Shown piece by piece: positions 28,956-39,702 of a DNA stretch of 64,000 nucleotides. This DNA comes from Prochlorococcus sp. AG-449-G23. Lineage in GTDB: Bacteria; Cyanobacteriota; Cyanobacteriia; PCC-6307; Cyanobiaceae. The DNA is taken from positions 62,001-126,000 of the forward strand of contig QCQJ01000001.1 of the NCBI GenBank assembly GCA_003209585.1, read 5' to 3'. The translations under genes and the position numbers were made by a program. Each line of letters opens with the position of its first letter. The first letter of the stretch is position 1. Below the pieces are notes generated by a model. The model was not told the DNA's origin and ran no database searches. It saw only the letters and a list, made by a program, of their open reading frames with translations.

Positions 28956-31862
28956 ATGACATCTAAATTTCGGTCGGATTTGTTTATAGATAGGCATCTT
29001 GGCTTAGGAGATAATGATGAGAGAATTATGCTGAACAAGCTTGGTTTTAAAAATATTGATCAATTTATAAATCAAGTTATTCCTGAAGATATTCAGCTTA
29101 AAGATAAATCTTCAGAGATATTGCCCCAAGGTTGTTCAGAAATTGAGGCTTTAAATGAATTAGAAGAGATTTCTAAGAAAAATACCAAAATTAGATCACT
29201 AATAGGACTTGGTTATTATGACAATCACATGCCTAAAGTAATTCAAAGACATGTTCTTGAAAATCCTAGGTGGTATACATCTTATACTCCATACCAAGCA
29301 GAAATTGCACAAGGAAGGTTAGAAGCTTTATTTAATTTTCAGACTATTGTTTGTGAACTAACAGGATTCACTGTCGCTAATGCATCTTTGTTAGATGAGG
29401 GCACTGCTGCTGCAGAAGCTATGGCAATGAGTTTTGCCGCAAGAAAAAATAAATCTTCAAAAGTGTACTTAGTTGAATCAAATGTTTTTGATCATACTTT
29501 TAATGTTCTACAAACTAGAGCGAAACCTTTGGGAATATCCTTAAAACGCTTTACTCAAAGCAACCTTCCTAGTCATGATGATGTGTTTGGAATTTTGTTG
29601 CAACTACCCGGTAAAAATGGGGAATTATTTGATCCCACATTTCTAATATCCCAAGCACATAGATCAGAAATTATTGTAACGGCTTGTATTGATCCACTAG
29701 CACAAGTTTTAATTAAGCCAATTTCTGAATTTGGTGTTGATGTTGCAGTGGGTAGTATGCAAAGATTTGGTGTTCCAATGGGTTTTGGTGGTCCTCACGC
29801 CGCATATTTTGCATGTAGCGAAAAATATAAAAGGCTGATACCTGGAAGAATTGTTGGGCAAACTCTCTCTAAAAATGGAGAAAAATCTTTAAGACTTGCA
29901 TTGCAAACAAGAGAGCAACATATTAGAAGGGAGAAGGCCACCAGTAATATTTGCACTGCTCAATCTTTGTTAGCCATAATTTCTTCTTTTTATGCTATTT
30001 ATCATGGTCCCTCTGGATTAACGCAAATTGCTAAGAGATTAGTGGAGTTGAGAATTAATTTAGAATCATGCTTGGTTGATTTAGGTTTTGATCTTCCTGA
30101 TGGTATTAGATTTGATAGTGTTGATGTTTATTCTGATCATTCTAAAAAGATCCATAATGAAGCTTTAAAAAATGGCTATAACTTAAGAATTTTGCCGTTG
30201 GGATCAACTATTGAAGATTCAACTGGCTTTGGAATCTCTTTAGATGAGCTTAGTAATGAAAAAGAAATCAAAGATATTGTGACTTTCATAGCAAACACTA
30301 TAGAAAAAAAAGAAAATTTAGAGCATATAAAATTTGATAAGGGATTTCATTTTGAGAGTTTAGCTTTGAGATCCAGTGAATGGATGCAGCAAGATATTTT
30401 TACAAATTACCAAAGTGAAACTGAATTAATGAGATACATATTCCGACTTGCTGAAAAAGATTTTTCTTTGGTAGATGGAATGATGCCATTAGGAAGCTGT
30501 ACCATGAAGTTGAATTCTGCAGCAGAGTTAAATCCAGTTTCTTGGGCTAATTTATCCTCCATTCATCCTTTTTCTCCGTCAGATCAAACTAAGGGCTATT
30601 CAAAAATAATATCTGACCTAGAAAAATGGATAAGTGATATTGTTGGTTTAAAATCAGTTTCTTTTCAACCAAATGCAGGCTCTCAAGGAGAGTTTGCAGG
30701 TTTATTGGCAATAAATTCTTATTTTGAATCAAAAGGCGAACTTTCAAGAAAAAAATGTTTAATTCCTAAAAGTGCTCATGGAACAAATCCTGCTAGTGCG
30801 GTTATGGCAGGTTTTGAGGTTTTAACTGTGGAATGTGATGACGAAGGAAATATTGATTTTCAAGATTTGTCGATCAAGGTCAAGAAATTTGATAACCAAA
30901 TAGGGGCCCTCATGTTGACCTATCCCTCTACTCATGGAGTTTTTGAAGTACAAATCAGAAAGATATGTGACTTAATTCATTCTGTTGGAGGATTTGTCTA
31001 TTTAGATGGAGCAAATCTGAATGCACAGGTTGGATTATGCAAACCTGGTGATTATGGTGTCGATGTTTGTCATTTGAATTTACATAAAACATTCTGCATT
31101 CCACATGGAGGAGGAGGTCCAGGAGTAGGTCCAGTTGCTGTATCAGAAACTTTAAGTTCATTTCTTCCTACTCATTCTTTAAGGGATAATTTATCTAATA
31201 GTTCCAATTATGTATCTTCTGCCAAGCATGGAAGTGCAAGTATTCTTCCAATAAGTTGGATGTACATAAAAATGGCGGGACTTAGTGGTTTAAGGAAAGC
31301 AACTGCGCATGCAATTTTATCTGCAAATTATATTGCGCATTCTTTAAAGCATAAATTCAAGATTCTTTATAAAGGAAAAAATAATTTTGTCGCACACGAA
31401 TGTATCTTAGATTTTAGAGACTTAAAATCCAAAACTGGGTTGAGTGTAAATGATTTAGCTAAACGATTAATAGATTATAGTTTTCATGCCCCAACTATAA
31501 GTTGGCCTGTTCCAGAGACTATAATGATAGAGCCTACTGAAAGTGAAAGTTTGGCTGAATTGGATAGATTTTGTGAGGCTATGCTATTGATTGGAGAAGA
31601 AATCAGTGAAATAGAAAATAATATTGAATTAAATAATAACAATGTAATAAGCAATGCTCCCCATACGCTGAAAGAGTTAATTGCTGATAATTGGCATTAT
31701 CCTTATTCAAAAGAAAAAGCTTCTTTTCCTTATAAAACCCCAACTACTATTAAGTTTTGGTCTTCAGTTTCTAGGATTAATAATGCATATGGCGATCGCA
31801 ATTTAATTTGTTCTTGCAATGTAAATCAAGGAGATACTTTCGAAGAAAAAAAATGTGCTTAA
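28956..31862 (+). CDS. gcvP: Glycine dehydrogenase (decarboxylating), P protein
   Basis: FIDRHLGLGDNDERIMLNKLG, NPRWYTSYTPYQAEIAQGRLEALFNFQT, LHKTFCIPHGGGGPGVGPV. ATG at 28956 preferred to 28896, which overlaps gcvH. Confidence 0.97.
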   Translation: MTSKFRSDLFIDRHLGLGDNDERIMLNKLGFKNIDQFINQVIPEDIQLKDKSSEILPQGCSEIEALNELEEISKKNTKIRSLIGLGYYDNHMPKVIQRHVLENPRWYTSYTPYQAEIAQGRLEALFNFQTIVCELTGFTVANASLLDEGTAAAEAMAMSFAARKNKSSKVYLVESNVFDHTFNVLQTRAKPLGISLKRFTQSNLPSHDDVFGILLQLPGKNGELFDPTFLISQAHRSEIIVTACIDPLAQVLIKPISEFGVDVAVGSMQRFGVPMGFGGPHAAYFACSEKYKRLIPGRIVGQTLSKNGEKSLRLALQTREQHIRREKATSNICTAQSLLAIISSFYAIYHGPSGLTQIAKRLVELRINLESCLVDLGFDLPDGIRFDSVDVYSDHSKKIHNEALKNGYNLRILPLGSTIEDSTGFGISLDELSNEKEIKDIVTFIANTIEKKENLEHIKFDKGFHFESLALRSSEWMQQDIFTNYQSETELMRYIFRLAEKDFSLVDGMMPLGSCTMKLNSAAELNPVSWANLSSIHPFSPSDQTKGYSKIISDLEKWISDIVGLKSVSFQPNAGSQGEFAGLLAINSYFESKGELSRKKCLIPKSAHGTNPASAVMAGFEVLTVECDDEGNIDFQDLSIKVKKFDNQIGALMLTYPSTHGVFEVQIRKICDLIHSVGGFVYLDGANLNAQVGLCKPGDYGVDVCHLNLHKTFCIPHGGGGPGVGPVAVSETLSSFLPTHSLRDNLSNSSNYVSSAKHGSASILPISWMYIKMAGLSGLRKATAHAILSANYIAHSLKHKFKILYKGKNNFVAHECILDFRDLKSKTGLSVNDLAKRLIDYSFHAPTISWPVPETIMIEPTESESLAELDRFCEAMLLIGEEISEIENNIELNNNNVISNAPHTLKELIADNWHYPYSKEKASFPYKTPTTIKFWSSVSRINNAYGDRNLICSCNVNQGDTFEEKKCA

Positions 31863-31877
31863 AGGACTAGCGTCCTT
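31862..31877 (+). terminator. Hairpin at the gcvP stop codon
   Basis: AAGGAC-TAGC-GTCCTT perfect 6-bp stem beginning in the gcvP TAA; no immediate long T-run, so only terminator-like. Confidence 0.4.
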
Positions 31878-31990
31878 GTATTTACTTAGTTATTATCAAT
31901 TTGAATAAAATTTAATATTTTCTTATAGAATTTTTTTAAATTTTTTTATTAAAATATTCGAGCATCAAATTTTTTGGGGTATTTGAAGCT

Positions 31991-32239
31991 ATGACCAAAG
32001 ATTCTAAATCTGGTAATGTTAAGCACTTGCCAATTAAAAACGTAGACTTACCAAATTTTGTCACCAACTTTTCAGGTGATAACTCAAATATTTCTTCCAT
32101 CGAGGGAACTAATGTTATAAGAGTACCTTTTGGTAAAAAATTCTCAAAGAAAAAAAGGCCTGAAAAGAATCAAAATATTGCTACTCTAATACTTCCTTTA
32201 AGTTCTTATAGTAATCCTACGCCTCCACATGTAGCGTAA
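31991..32239 (+). CDS. Small conserved hypothetical protein (82 aa)
   Basis: MTKDSKSGNVKHLPIKNVDLPNFVTNFSGDNSNISSIEGTNVIRVPFGKKFSKKKRPEKN...; only ORF in the gap between gcvP and sqdX. Confidence 0.6.
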   Translation: MTKDSKSGNVKHLPIKNVDLPNFVTNFSGDNSNISSIEGTNVIRVPFGKKFSKKKRPEKNQNIATLILPLSSYSNPTPPHVA

Positions 32240-32251
32240 TTAAGATAAATT

Positions 32252-33385
32252 TTAATTTATTTCTTTGAGAGTGTCTGAATAATAATTTTGCAGTTGTATT
32301 GTTGCTTGGTTCCAATCCCATTTTTCTGCTTCGTTTCGTGCCTCTTTCCTCATAATTTCTCTTTTATCTTCATTCTCTAGAATTTTTTTTGTTGCTTCAA
32401 TCAAACTTTGTTCTCCATTATCTTTTTCGTCAGGATCATATAAACAACCATTAATCCCATCGCTAATTATGTCTGGAATTCCCCCCTTATTGGCTCCAAT
32501 AACTGGACATCCTGCCGCCATTGCTTCTAGTAAAACTAACCCAAGTGTTTCTGTACTAGAGGGAAATAAAAATATATCTCCAGAGGCATAAGCGCTAGCA
32601 AGTTCATCGCCAGATAAATATCCTATGAAATTAGTCTTAGTATTTTCGAAGATTTTTTCAAGCTGGTTTCTATATGGTCCGTCACCTACAAGCGCTAGGC
32701 AAGCATTCGGGATACTTTCTAAGACTGGTTTAATTCTCTCAATTTGTTTTTCTGCTGATAATCTTCCTACATAAATTAATAAGTATTTAGCGTCTTTATA
32801 TTTCCCAAACAATTTTTCTCTCATTTTCTCACTTCTTAAATCTGGTCGGAAACTGTAAGTATCTACTCCTCTTTGCCATAAAGCAGTCCTTTGAATACCT
32901 TTATCTTTTAACTCATTGACCATTGCAGTGGAGGTACATAAATTTAATAAGGCTTGATTATGAGCTGCTTTAAGTAATTCCCATAAAAGTGGCTCTAACA
33001 TACCCATACCGTAATGTTCCAGATATTTTGGAAGATGAGTATGGTAGCTAGCAATTAAAGGAATATTATTAGTTTTCGCTAACCATATTCCACCTAAACC
33101 AAGTACAGCTGGATTGACAACATGTATCAAATCTGGGTTAAATTTTTCTAACTTATCTGAGACTGCAGGACCTGGTAAACCAAGCTTCAATTCTGGGTAT
33201 AAAGGTAATGGCATTGCAGCAACACCTACTACAGTCGCTCCCATATATGATTCTGGACACCCTTCTGGACAAAATATTATAACTTCATCACCATTTTTTA
33301 TTAAAAACTCAATCGTTTTAGTAAGTCTTGTGACTATGCCGTCAACTTTAGGTAAAAAAGTTTCAGTAAACAATGCAATTTTCAC
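32252..33385 (-). CDS. sqdX: Glycosyltransferase group 1, sulfoquinovosyldiacylglycerol synthase
   Basis: GT-B fold: MKIALFTETFLPKVDGIVTRLTKTI, YVGRLSAEKQIERI, FPSSTETLGLVLLEAMAAGCPVIG; next to sqdB. Confidence 0.92.
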   Translation of the reverse strand: MKIALFTETFLPKVDGIVTRLTKTIEFLIKNGDEVIIFCPEGCPESYMGATVVGVAAMPLPLYPELKLGLPGPAVSDKLEKFNPDLIHVVNPAVLGLGGIWLAKTNNIPLIASYHTHLPKYLEHYGMGMLEPLLWELLKAAHNQALLNLCTSTAMVNELKDKGIQRTALWQRGVDTYSFRPDLRSEKMREKLFGKYKDAKYLLIYVGRLSAEKQIERIKPVLESIPNACLALVGDGPYRNQLEKIFENTKTNFIGYLSGDELASAYASGDIFLFPSSTETLGLVLLEAMAAGCPVIGANKGGIPDIISDGINGCLYDPDEKDNGEQSLIEATKKILENEDKREIMRKEARNEAEKWDWNQATIQLQNYYSDTLKEIN

Positions 33386-33412
33386 TTTCTTAAGATAATT
33401 ATTTCAAAAATT

Positions 33413-34606
33413 TTAATTAGTCTTTATTGCCTCAGCTTGTTTTTTAGTCCAGGATGAAACACAAGGTATGCGCTTAAGATCACATCTATTGGAGTATTTT
33501 TTAGCAACTTCAACAACTTCTTCTAATAAGCCATTATCAAGAGTCGTTGGGTTTAAACCTAATTCTATAAAGCATTTATTATCAACAATTAGATCATTTT
33601 CTACTGCTTCATTCCTTGGATTGGGTAAATAATTGATATCTGCCCCTGTTAAAGATGCAACTTTTTTTGCTAATTCTCCAACTTGATGACTTTCAGTCAT
33701 TTGATTAAAGATTTTGACTCTCTCTCCAGGTTTTGGAGGATTCTCAAGAGCAAGTTGTACGCATTTTACAGAGTCTTTTATATGTATAAATGCTCTTGTT
33801 TGCCCTCCTGTTCCATGAACACTTAATGGATATCCAATAGCAGCTTGCATAAGAAATCTATTTAGAACAGTTCCATAATCTCCATCATAGTCAAATCTGT
33901 TAGTCAATCTAGGATCTTTTAAAGTTGCTTCTGTATTTGTTCCCCAAACAATACCTTGATGTAGATCAGTAATTCTTACAAGATCATTTTTGTTGTAATA
34001 AAGAAATAATAATTGATCTAAAGTTTTAGTCATATGGTAAACACTACCTGGACTTGCAGGGTGTAATATTTCTTCTTCAAAGCGGCTTCCGTCTGGTTGT
34101 GGAACTTCAACTTTTAAATAACCTTCTGGAATTGTTGCACCTCTATGTGATCCATAACCGTAGACTCCCATTGTACCTAAATGAACTACATGAATATCTA
34201 AATTACTTTCTACGATTGCAGCAAGAAGGTTGTGGGTGCCATTAACATTATTATCTACTGTATATCTTTTGGTAAAACTTGATTTCATAGAGTAAGGAGC
34301 GGCTCTTTGTTCAGCAAAATGGATCACCGAATCTGGTTTTTCCTCAATAAGTAAATTTAATAATTTTTGATATTGTTTAGAGATATCCATGTTAAGAAAT
34401 CTCATAGGTTTTCCTCCAATCTCTTCCCAAGCAGATAGTCTTTCAGTTACTGAAGAAATCGGAGTTAATGATTCTACTTCAAGATCAATATCTATTTTTC
34501 TACGACTTAAATTGTCGACAATAATTACATCATGATTTTGCTCTGCTAAATTCACCGCACAAGGCCAACCGCAAAAACCATCTCCACCTAGAACAATAAC
34601 TTTCAC
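33413..34606 (-). CDS. sqdB: UDP-sulfoquinovose synthase
   Basis: VIVLGGDGFCGWPCAVNLAEQNHDVIIVDNLSRRKID, GVYGYGSHRGATIPEGYLKVEVPQPDG; GTG start. Confidence 0.96.
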   Translation of the reverse strand: MKVIVLGGDGFCGWPCAVNLAEQNHDVIIVDNLSRRKIDIDLEVESLTPISSVTERLSAWEEIGGKPMRFLNMDISKQYQKLLNLLIEEKPDSVIHFAEQRAAPYSMKSSFTKRYTVDNNVNGTHNLLAAIVESNLDIHVVHLGTMGVYGYGSHRGATIPEGYLKVEVPQPDGSRFEEEILHPASPGSVYHMTKTLDQLLFLYYNKNDLVRITDLHQGIVWGTNTEATLKDPRLTNRFDYDGDYGTVLNRFLMQAAIGYPLSVHGTGGQTRAFIHIKDSVKCVQLALENPPKPGERVKIFNQMTESHQVGELAKKVASLTGADINYLPNPRNEAVENDLIVDNKCFIELGLNPTTLDNGLLEEVVEVAKKYSNRCDLKRIPCVSSWTKKQAEAIKTN

Positions 34607-34777
34607 TCAGAACTCCAGAATTAATAGATTCATAATATATATTTATTAAATTACTACAGTGTGCTTCCAATTTGCGAAAAAACATTGTAAATAGTTTCAA
34701 ATCTTCTTTCTAAATACGAAAAAAAAATCAAATAACAAATTTTTACTCTCTTTTTAAACTTTGCTCAATTTAAAGAA

Positions 34778-35572
34778 TTATATAGATATGTTTTTTTCCG
34801 GTGAACTTGCTACTGCAAAGTCTTGTTTTTTAATTCTTCCTGCCAGAAAAGCTTGTCTGCCAGCTTTTACACCATAATTAATCGCTTTAGCCATTAGAGG
34901 AGGATTTTCAGCTTGTGCTATCGCACTATTGATTAATACACCATCAGCTCCAAGTTCCATAGCTTGAGAAGCTTCACTTGGCACCCCAATTCCTGCATCA
35001 ATTATTACTGGCACTTTTGCATTCTCAATAATTATCCCTATATTTGATAAATTTAATAAACCTTGTCCCGAGCCAATAGGCGAGCCTAGTGGCATTACAG
35101 TTGCACAACCTATTTCTTCTAGTCTTTTTGCAAGAATAGGATCTGCATTGATATAGGGAAGTACAGCAAAACCCTTTTTTATTAAAATTTCGGCTGCTTT
35201 AAGGGTTTCTATTGGATCTGGTAGCAAATACTTTTTGTCAGGAATTACTTCTAACTTCACAAAATTATTTTCTTCTTGGCCAGACAATTTTGCAAGTTCT
35301 CTGCCCAAAATTGCTATTCTGACTGCCTCATCGGCATTAACACAACCAGCTGTATTAGGAAGCATCCAGTATTTTTTCCAGTTGATCTTTTCGAGTAAAT
35401 TTTCTCCGGTCTGATTATTTTTAATTCTTCTAACAGCGACGGTTATAATTTCTGTTTCAGAATTTGACAAACTATCTACCATATCTTGAGTAGATTTGTA
35501 TTTACCAGTACCCACCATTAATCTACTGGAAAATTGTTTACCTCCAATTAGTAAAGATGAATACTTTTTCAT
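34778..35572 (-). CDS. thiG: Thiazole synthase
   Basis: [72 protein letters not shown]. Confidence 0.96.
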   Translation of the reverse strand: MKKYSSLLIGGKQFSSRLMVGTGKYKSTQDMVDSLSNSETEIITVAVRRIKNNQTGENLLEKINWKKYWMLPNTAGCVNADEAVRIAILGRELAKLSGQEENNFVKLEVIPDKKYLLPDPIETLKAAEILIKKGFAVLPYINADPILAKRLEEIGCATVMPLGSPIGSGQGLLNLSNIGIIIENAKVPVIIDAGIGVPSEASQAMELGADGVLINSAIAQAENPPLMAKAINYGVKAGRQAFLAGRIKKQDFAVASSPEKNISI

Positions 35573-35574
35573 AT

Positions 35575-36132
35575 TTAGAATCCCTTATCTTTAAAGCCTT
35601 CATAAGGTTTGTAATTATTTCTTTTTTCTAACTCTTTACTTTTTTTAATTGCTGTTTTGTTTTTTGGATCTATCACCAAAACCTTTTGGTAAGTTGCATA
35701 TGCTAAGTCGTATTCAAGTAAACGCTGCTGTGCTGATGCGAGGTTATTTAGGGCTATAGGATATTCTGGGAGTGATTTTATTGCAGAGTTATAGTGTTTA
35801 ATTGCTTTTTTAAATTCATTTTGAGCAGCATAAGAAAATCCTAAAGCATTATTTATTATGGCTTTGGCTTCATCAGGTTCATTTTCATAATTTTCAATTG
35901 CTTTTAAAAAAGTTTTAGTTGCTTCAGAATATAATCTTTTTTTTATCTGAATAGACCCAAATTCATATAATTCTGTAGCTTGAGTGAGAGAATCTAGACC
36001 TTTCTGCTCGAATTTTACTAAATTTAATTCTTCATTTCTTGTTTTTAGAAATTGTCTGAATACAAAAATAGAAATTATTATTAATACAACAAAAAGAATT
36101 ATTAAATAGGATTGAAAGGAAGAGATTTCCAT
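35575..36132 (-). CDS. Membrane-anchored TPR protein (Ycf37-like)
   Basis: N-terminal TM segment followed by TPR repeats ([44 protein letters not shown]); adjacent to rplT. Confidence 0.7.
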   Translation of the reverse strand: MEISSFQSYLIILFVVLIIISIFVFRQFLKTRNEELNLVKFEQKGLDSLTQATELYEFGSIQIKKRLYSEATKTFLKAIENYENEPDEAKAIINNALGFSYAAQNEFKKAIKHYNSAIKSLPEYPIALNNLASAQQRLLEYDLAYATYQKVLVIDPKNKTAIKKSKELEKRNNYKPYEGFKDKGF

Positions 36133-36168
36133 TATTTATAATTATTTTTTTAAATTATATTCTTTTTT

Positions 36169-36516
36169 CTAATTACTAACGGATGAAACAATTTTTTCAA
36201 AACACTTAGGGTCATTTAATGCTAATTGAGCAAGCATTTTTCTGTTAATGATAATTTCTGAGTTTTTCATGCCATTTATTAACTTGCTATAATTCGTTCC
36301 ATTCATTCTGGCTGATGCATTAATTCTAGAAATCCAAAGTCTTCTAAAATCCCTTTTTCTTCTTCTTCTATCTCTGTAGGCATTACAAAGAGCTTTCATC
36401 ACTCTTTGATTTGCAGTTCTGAAAAGATTTTTGTTGCCGCCTCTAAAACCTTTTGCAAGATTTAAGATTTTGTTTCTTCTTTTTCTGGCTATGTTGCCTC
36501 TTTTTACGCGTGCCAT
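36169..36516 (-). CDS. rplT: 50S ribosomal protein L20
   Basis: [62 protein letters not shown]. Confidence 0.98.
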   Translation of the reverse strand: MARVKRGNIARKRRNKILNLAKGFRGGNKNLFRTANQRVMKALCNAYRDRRRRKRDFRRLWISRINASARMNGTNYSKLINGMKNSEIIINRKMLAQLALNDPKCFEKIVSSVSN

Positions 36517-36544
36517 GAATATCTAATAAAAATTGGTTAAAAAT

Positions 36545-36742
36545 TTATGCGTATGGAATCATTAATTTTACATTATCAGCATCTCTTTCATCAACTACAG
36601 CTTTTGTTGATAGATGTCTTTTTAATTTTGAGCTTTTATGATCAAGTAAATGATTATGGAAAGCTCTTCTTCTCATAAATTTACCCGTCGCAGTAGCTTT
36701 AAATCTTTTGGCAGCTGATTTACGAGTTTTTAGTTTAGACAT
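36545..36742 (-). CDS. rpmI: 50S ribosomal protein L35
   Basis: [42 protein letters not shown]. Confidence 0.98.
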   Translation of the reverse strand: MSKLKTRKSAAKRFKATATGKFMRRRAFHNHLLDHKSSKLKRHLSTKAVVDERDADNVKLMIPYA

Positions 36743-36833
36743 TTAAGTCAAATGTGTTTAATTAGGATAATCTAAACCTTTATACGCATTGGTGCAAATT
36801 AAAGTTTTTGATTGATAAGGAAAGTGCTAACTT

Positions 36834-38372
36834 ATGAAACTTAAATTTGCCTTTTTAAACTTTTTTTTAGGCTGTATTTCTCTTCTAATAATTAACACTA
36901 AATTTACTTCTAATGTAAAAGCAGAAGAATTGCTAAAGGTTGAACTCAATGCAGAAATTAAAAAAGGAAAATTTTTAATTGGTTTAAAGCAATATCTAGG
37001 CGGGGAAAATGATAGTTTTTCTAATAAAAAGAGTATAAATTTTATCACGGATAAAGGTTTTTTAAATCTGATATCGTCTAACGGAATTAAACATAAATCA
37101 AAACAGATTAATATTTCCTGGGTGGATATACCCATCAAAAATCCAAAAAAAATTGAAAGAATTGTTTTTGGTCCTTTTGCTAGCTATGAATCAGCAAAAA
37201 AACAAGCAGAAAAACTTAAAGATAAAGGATATGAGACTACTGTTGCTTGCCCTAAAAATTGGGAAGTATGGATTCCATTTGAAGATAATCTTCCAGAGTT
37301 TGAATCAAAAAATAAGATCTTCAGAAAAATAAAAAATTTTCAAGTTACTCCTGTTCTTAAAAGTGAGTATAGTGTTATGAAACTCGAAGGGCCTATATAT
37401 ATTAATGCTCAAGAGGAAATAAAAATAAATGGTGTTTATTTTGGCAAAAATTTTTATTTAATAAAAGATTCATATGGAACTTGGACATTAGTTCAGAAAA
37501 TTGATTTTGACGATTATTTGGCAGGTGTTTTGCCACACGAAATTGGAACGAATTCTCCTTTAGAAGCACTCAAGGCACAAGCAGTTATAGCAAGAACTTG
37601 GGGAATTTTTAATTCTGATAGATTTAATATGGATAAATATCATTTATGTATCACCACTCAATGTCAAGTTTATAAGCCTTCTAAAATTAAAAATATAAAA
37701 GTACAAAAAGCTATAGAAGCAACTTCAGATTTAATTCTCACATATAGAAATCAACCAATAAATGCTTTTTACCATGCCTCTAATGGTGGTGTATCTGCTA
37801 CTGCAGGTGAGTCTTGGCAAATGCAAGATTATTATTATTTCAAGTCAATAATCGATGGTTCTAGATCATTAAATAAAAATTTTAAACTTCCAATTACAAG
37901 TGAATCTGATTTAAATAATTTTTTTGACTTTGATAAAGAACAGTTTTTTGGAAGTAATCATTCTCTTTTTCGATGGAACAAGAAAATTTCTAGTCTTGAA
38001 ATTAAAGAAAAGTTAATTAAAAACAAACTTATAAATATTAATGATGATATTTTGGATGTAAATTCTATTGAACGCGGCTCTAGTGGCAGAGTGACAAAAT
38101 TAGAAATACAAACGAACAAAGTTAATAAATCTATTGTTCTAGTTAAAGATGATATTCGACGGGTATTAAATTTTATACCTAGTAATTTGTTTACTATTAA
38201 TAAATTAAGTGATGATTTATGGCTTTTGAGAGGAGGAGGCTTCGGTCATGGTGTAGGTTTATCTCAGTCAGGAGCAATTGAAATGGCTAAATTAGGATTC
38301 TCTTATAAACAAATATTGAATCATTACTATCGAGATGCAAAACTAAAAAAAATTGAGATATTGTCTCAATGA
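36834..38372 (+). CDS. SpoIID/LytB-domain protein with SPOR-like segment
   Basis: YLAGVLPHEIGTNSPLEALKAQAVIARTW, YHASNGGVSATAGESW, RGGGFGHGVGLSQSGAIEMAKLGFSYKQILNHYY; N-terminal signal-like segment; ERIVFGPFASYESAKKQAEKLKDKGYETTV is SPOR-like. Confidence 0.9.
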   Translation: MKLKFAFLNFFLGCISLLIINTKFTSNVKAEELLKVELNAEIKKGKFLIGLKQYLGGENDSFSNKKSINFITDKGFLNLISSNGIKHKSKQINISWVDIPIKNPKKIERIVFGPFASYESAKKQAEKLKDKGYETTVACPKNWEVWIPFEDNLPEFESKNKIFRKIKNFQVTPVLKSEYSVMKLEGPIYINAQEEIKINGVYFGKNFYLIKDSYGTWTLVQKIDFDDYLAGVLPHEIGTNSPLEALKAQAVIARTWGIFNSDRFNMDKYHLCITTQCQVYKPSKIKNIKVQKAIEATSDLILTYRNQPINAFYHASNGGVSATAGESWQMQDYYYFKSIIDGSRSLNKNFKLPITSESDLNNFFDFDKEQFFGSNHSLFRWNKKISSLEIKEKLIKNKLININDDILDVNSIERGSSGRVTKLEIQTNKVNKSIVLVKDDIRRVLNFIPSNLFTINKLSDDLWLLRGGGFGHGVGLSQSGAIEMAKLGFSYKQILNHYYRDAKLKKIEILSQ

Positions 38373-38399
38373 AAGTTAAGTAATTAAAAATTTACTTTT

Positions 38400-39701
38400 A
38401 TGAGCAAGGGTTTTTATAAAAATCGAAGATTGAAGTCGTTTATATTTCTTAGTGCTTGTTTTTTAGTGGCTTTTATTCCTCATGCTTACAATATCGCAAG
38501 TTTCTTCTACCTTATATTGACGCTTTCTTTTGTGATTGTTCTTTACGGTTTAATAGTTATTTCTAGAAATTTTAAAAGGAACAAATTTTCAAATACTTTA
38601 AGCAGCAAAATTAGCAATAAAGAGTTACCAGTTCTTGATATTTTAGTCGCAGCCAGAGATGAAGAGAATGTCATAGCTCGATTAGTTGAAAGATTATTTA
38701 ATTTAGATTATCCAATAAATAAATTAAATATTTACATAATCGATGACGGTAGTTCTGATAAAACGCCTCTAATTTTAGATCGATTATCTAGACAATATGA
38801 AAAACTAAAAGTAATAAGTCGTTCTCCAAACGCAGGCGGCGGAAAGTCAGGAGCTTTAAATTATGCCTTGAAGTTTACTTATGGTGAATGGTTATTAGTT
38901 TTGGATGCAGACGCTCAATTAAAACAAGATTCTTTGATGAGATTATTTAGTTTTGTAGAAGAGGGTGACTGGTCAGCAGTTCAATTAAGAAAGTCAGTAA
39001 CAAATATAAGTAAGAATTTTTTAACTTCATGCCAGTCAATGGAGATGGCTATGGACGCAATCTTTCAATATGGACGATTATCAGTTGCTGGAGTTTCTGA
39101 ACTAAGGGGAAATGGTCAATTAATTAAGAAAGATACATTATTGGCATGTGGTTCTTTTAATGAAGACACAGTTACAGATGATTTAGATTTAAGTTTAAGG
39201 TTATTAATATCAAAATCTAAAATTGGAATCTTATGGGATCCTCCAGTCATGGAGGAAGCAGTTGAGAATTTAAATGCTTTATTAGCGCAAAGGCAAAGAT
39301 GGGCAGAGGGGGGTTTGCAAAGATTTTTTGATTATGGTGATCAATTAGTTACTAATAAAATTGATTATTTGCAAAAATTTGATTTAACTTACTTCTTCAT
39401 CTTGCAATATGCACTGCCAATCATTTCTATTTTTGATTTGGTTCTCAGTATTGTTTTTTTAGATTCCCCAATTTACTGGCCTATTTCATTCACAGCTTTT
39501 GTGTTATCCGGAATTGCTTTTTGGTACGGCGCTTCTTGCAAAAGTGAAGTTCCTGTATTGCAAAAAAGCAATTTTTTGATGGTATTTTTATCGGTTTTTT
39601 ATTTATCACATTGGTTTCTAGTAATCCCCTGGGTAACAATAAAGATGTCTATTTTTCCCAAAAAGATACTTTGGCGAAAAACTCTCCATACTGGGGTTTA
39701 A
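38400..39701 (+). CDS. Membrane glycosyltransferase family 2
   Basis: DILVAARDEENVIARLVERLFNLDYP, IIDDGSSDKTP, VLDADAQL, QRQRWAEGGLQ (Q/RxxRW), flanking TM segments. Confidence 0.9.
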   Translation: MSKGFYKNRRLKSFIFLSACFLVAFIPHAYNIASFFYLILTLSFVIVLYGLIVISRNFKRNKFSNTLSSKISNKELPVLDILVAARDEENVIARLVERLFNLDYPINKLNIYIIDDGSSDKTPLILDRLSRQYEKLKVISRSPNAGGGKSGALNYALKFTYGEWLLVLDADAQLKQDSLMRLFSFVEEGDWSAVQLRKSVTNISKNFLTSCQSMEMAMDAIFQYGRLSVAGVSELRGNGQLIKKDTLLACGSFNEDTVTDDLDLSLRLLISKSKIGILWDPPVMEEAVENLNALLAQRQRWAEGGLQRFFDYGDQLVTNKIDYLQKFDLTYFFILQYALPIISIFDLVLSIVFLDSPIYWPISFTAFVLSGIAFWYGASCKSEVPVLQKSNFLMVFLSVFYLSHWFLVIPWVTIKMSIFPKKILWRKTLHTGV

Positions 39702-39702
39702 T

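Noticed and set aside
36827-37138. Minus-strand 103-aa ORF
   Set aside because: Antisense to the SpoIID-domain gene.
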